Part shown: piece by piece, positions 13,173 through 14,024 of the stretch
Layout of the letters: the number at the start of each line of letters is the position of its first letter
Position numbering within the stretch: position 1 is the first letter of the stretch
From: JAWXUK01 sp044432725
GTDB lineage: Bacteria; Bacillota; Clostridia; Oscillospirales; Oscillospiraceae
Length of the DNA: 14,024 bases
Assembly: GCA_044432725.1 (NCBI GenBank)
Contig: JAWXUL010000044.1
Coordinates: forward strand, 1-14,024
Reading direction: 5' to 3'
Notes under the pieces: model-generated
Databases searched by the model: none
Seen by the model: the letters and a program-made list of their open reading frames with translations, nothing else
What the model was told of the DNA's origin: nothing
Made by a program: the position numbers and the translations under genes

Positions 13173-14024
13173 GTCAATCCATTCTCCATCTCCTAGGTAT
13201 GGCGAAAAAAGCAGGGAAGTTGGAAATTGGGGAAGAGCCAGTGGGTGCCATAGCCAGAGCCAAAAAAGCAAAGCTGATTTTGCTTGCTAGTGATGCAAGT
13301 CCTAATACAAGCCGTCGGGCAGGTACTTTTGGGCAAGCAGGCAATGTGTTGCACTTGTCCTTGCCACTGAATAAAGATCAGTTGGGGCAATGTGTGGGAC
13401 GTCGTTCGGTTGCTATGGTGGCGTTGACAGATGCAGGCTTTGCAGGGGCTGTGGGGGAAAAGCTTCAGGCGATGGACCCAGAACGTTATGAAGCGGCAGC
13501 TACTCAATTACAAGCAAAAGCAAAACGCACATTGGCTCGGCAAAAGGAAAAAAGACAGCACGAAAAAAATCTTCAACGAGGGAAACCTTGGGCTGTCAAT
13601 TCTCCAAAAGCACCAAAGATAAAAGAAGAATCTCTGGAAGGAAAACAAGAGAAGAAGTCTTCTTGGGATCAGGAGAAAGAGTATTCTCCCAAGAAAGAGT
13701 TCTCTTCCAAGAGAGAATATTCTCCAAATAGAGAGTATTCTCCCAAGAAAGAGTATTCTCCCAAGAAGGAGTATTCTCCCAAGAAGGAGTTCTCTTCCAA
13801 GAGAGAATATTCTCCAAATAGAGAGTATTCTCCCAAGAAGGAGTATTCTCCCAAGAAAGAATATTCTCCCAAGAAGGAGTATTCTTCCAAGAAAGAATAT
13901 TCTCCCAAGAAGGAGTATTCTTCCAAGAAAGAATATTCTCCCAAGAAGGAATATTCTCCCAAGAAGGAGTATTCTTCCAAGAAAGCATATGCTCCCAAGC
14001 AAGGGGGAAGAGCTTATACAGGGA
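13169..14024 (+). CDS. L7Ae/L30e-family protein with long repeat extension (runs off the window)
   Basis: The start is ATG at 13169, overlapping the ylxR stop. Residues 1-~103 are an L7Ae/L30e-type RNA-binding domain like Bacillus YlxQ: LGMAKKAGKLEIGEE, AKLILLASDASPNTSRR and CVGRRSVAMVALTD. The usual protein ends near residue 100-110, but this frame stays open for all 285 visible codons. A Lys/Gln-rich linker (about 104-170, with KRTLARQKEKRQ) leads to 18 tandem hexapeptides of EYSPKK type (171-278), then GGRAYTG at the edge. In other Firmicutes infB follows this gene, and IF2 often has a long charged, repetitive N-terminal arm. So this may be a YlxQ-IF2 fusion, or a YlxQ with a disordered basic tail. 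The end is not in the window, so neither can be decided. Confidence 0.85.
   Translation, partial: MSQSILHLLGMAKKAGKLEIGEEPVGAIARAKKAKLILLASDASPNTSRRAGTFGQAGNVLHLSLPLNKDQLGQCVGRRSVAMVALTDAGFAGAVGEKLQAMDPERYEAAATQLQAKAKRTLARQKEKRQHEKNLQRGKPWAVNSPKAPKIKEESLEGKQEKKSSWDQEKEYSPKKEFSSKREYSPNREYSPKKEYSPKKEYSPKKEFSSKREYSPNREYSPKKEYSPKKEYSPKKEYSSKKEYSPKKEYSSKKEYSPKKEYSPKKEYSSKKAYAPKQGGRAYTG
13679..14002 (+). repeat. 18 tandem 18-bp in-frame repeats encoding EYSPKK-type hexapeptides
   Basis: Eighteen units of exactly 18 bp, consensus GAGTATTCTCCCAAGAAG, with no indels. Unit types are EYSPKK (10 copies), EYSSKK (3), EFSSKR (2), EYSPNR (2) and a terminal AYAPKQ. Units 1-5 and 6-10 have the same order (EYSPKK, EFSSKR, EYSPNR, EYSPKK, EYSPKK), which points to a 90-bp duplication. 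Units 11-14 alternate EYSPKK and EYSSKK, suggesting a 36-bp step, and 16-17 repeat that pair. The repeat also leaves long open frames on the minus strand that are by-products. Confidence 0.97.

Noticed and set aside
13508..14002. Long minus-strand open frames of 109-164 codons with LGRIFFLGRILL-like or SWENTPSWEN-like repeats
   Set aside because: They are mirror images of the 18-bp in-frame repeat array. An 18-bp unit with no stop in a given frame stays open for the whole array, and the plus-strand frame continues from a clear L7Ae domain with a proper start.
13679..14002. CRISPR array
   Set aside because: The units are 18 bp, directly adjacent with no spacers, and in frame with a gene.

Overview
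The window looks like part of a low-to-moderate GC Bacillota chromosome, most likely class Clostridia. The reasons are the gene order (DUF512 radical-SAM protein, der, plsY, gpsA), the Firmicutes-type rimP-nusA-ylxR-L7Ae cluster, the infC-rpmI-rplT operon behind an attenuator-type leader, a long-form HPF, strong AGGAGG ribosome binding sites, and an S-layer-homology (SLH) protein that indicates a Gram-positive-like envelope. Genus is not determinable by reading alone. Every real gene is on the + strand.

Region 1 (1-7060): the first ~120 bases look like the tail of an IS30-type transposase and its right end. A promoter follows (145-173), then a five-gene run: a DUF512/PDZ radical-SAM protein, the ribosome-assembly GTPase Der, the glycerol-3-phosphate acyltransferase PlsY, the glycerol-3-phosphate dehydrogenase GpsA, and a large exported WG-repeat/SLH protein with a C-terminal membrane anchor. 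GpsA makes the glycerol-3-phosphate that PlsY acylates, so the first two steps of phospholipid synthesis sit side by side. Region 2 (7061-9260): a divergent diaminopimelate decarboxylase, then the hibernation factor HPF with its own promoter, a folded 5' leader and a strong terminator.

Region 3 (9261-10942): infC-rpmI-rplT (IF3, L35, L20), with a near-consensus promoter, a ~200-nt leader containing mutually exclusive antiterminator and terminator stems (the L20-autoregulation type), an ATC start codon for IF3, and a UUCG-capped terminator at the end. Region 4 (10943-14024): a strong promoter drives a ~270-nt leader made almost entirely of consecutive hairpins. The last hairpin is an intrinsic terminator just ahead of rimP-nusA-ylxR-L7Ae. 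I could not match this leader to a family I know, and it is the best candidate for something undescribed. The L7Ae-like gene does not stop after its normal domain. It runs into a linker and then 18 tandem copies of a six-residue EYSPKK-type repeat (18 bp each), and is still open at the window edge, where infB would be expected.

The window is thus mainly translation and ribosome-biogenesis housekeeping with rich RNA-level control. All four convincing promoters have exactly 17 bp between -35 and -10.
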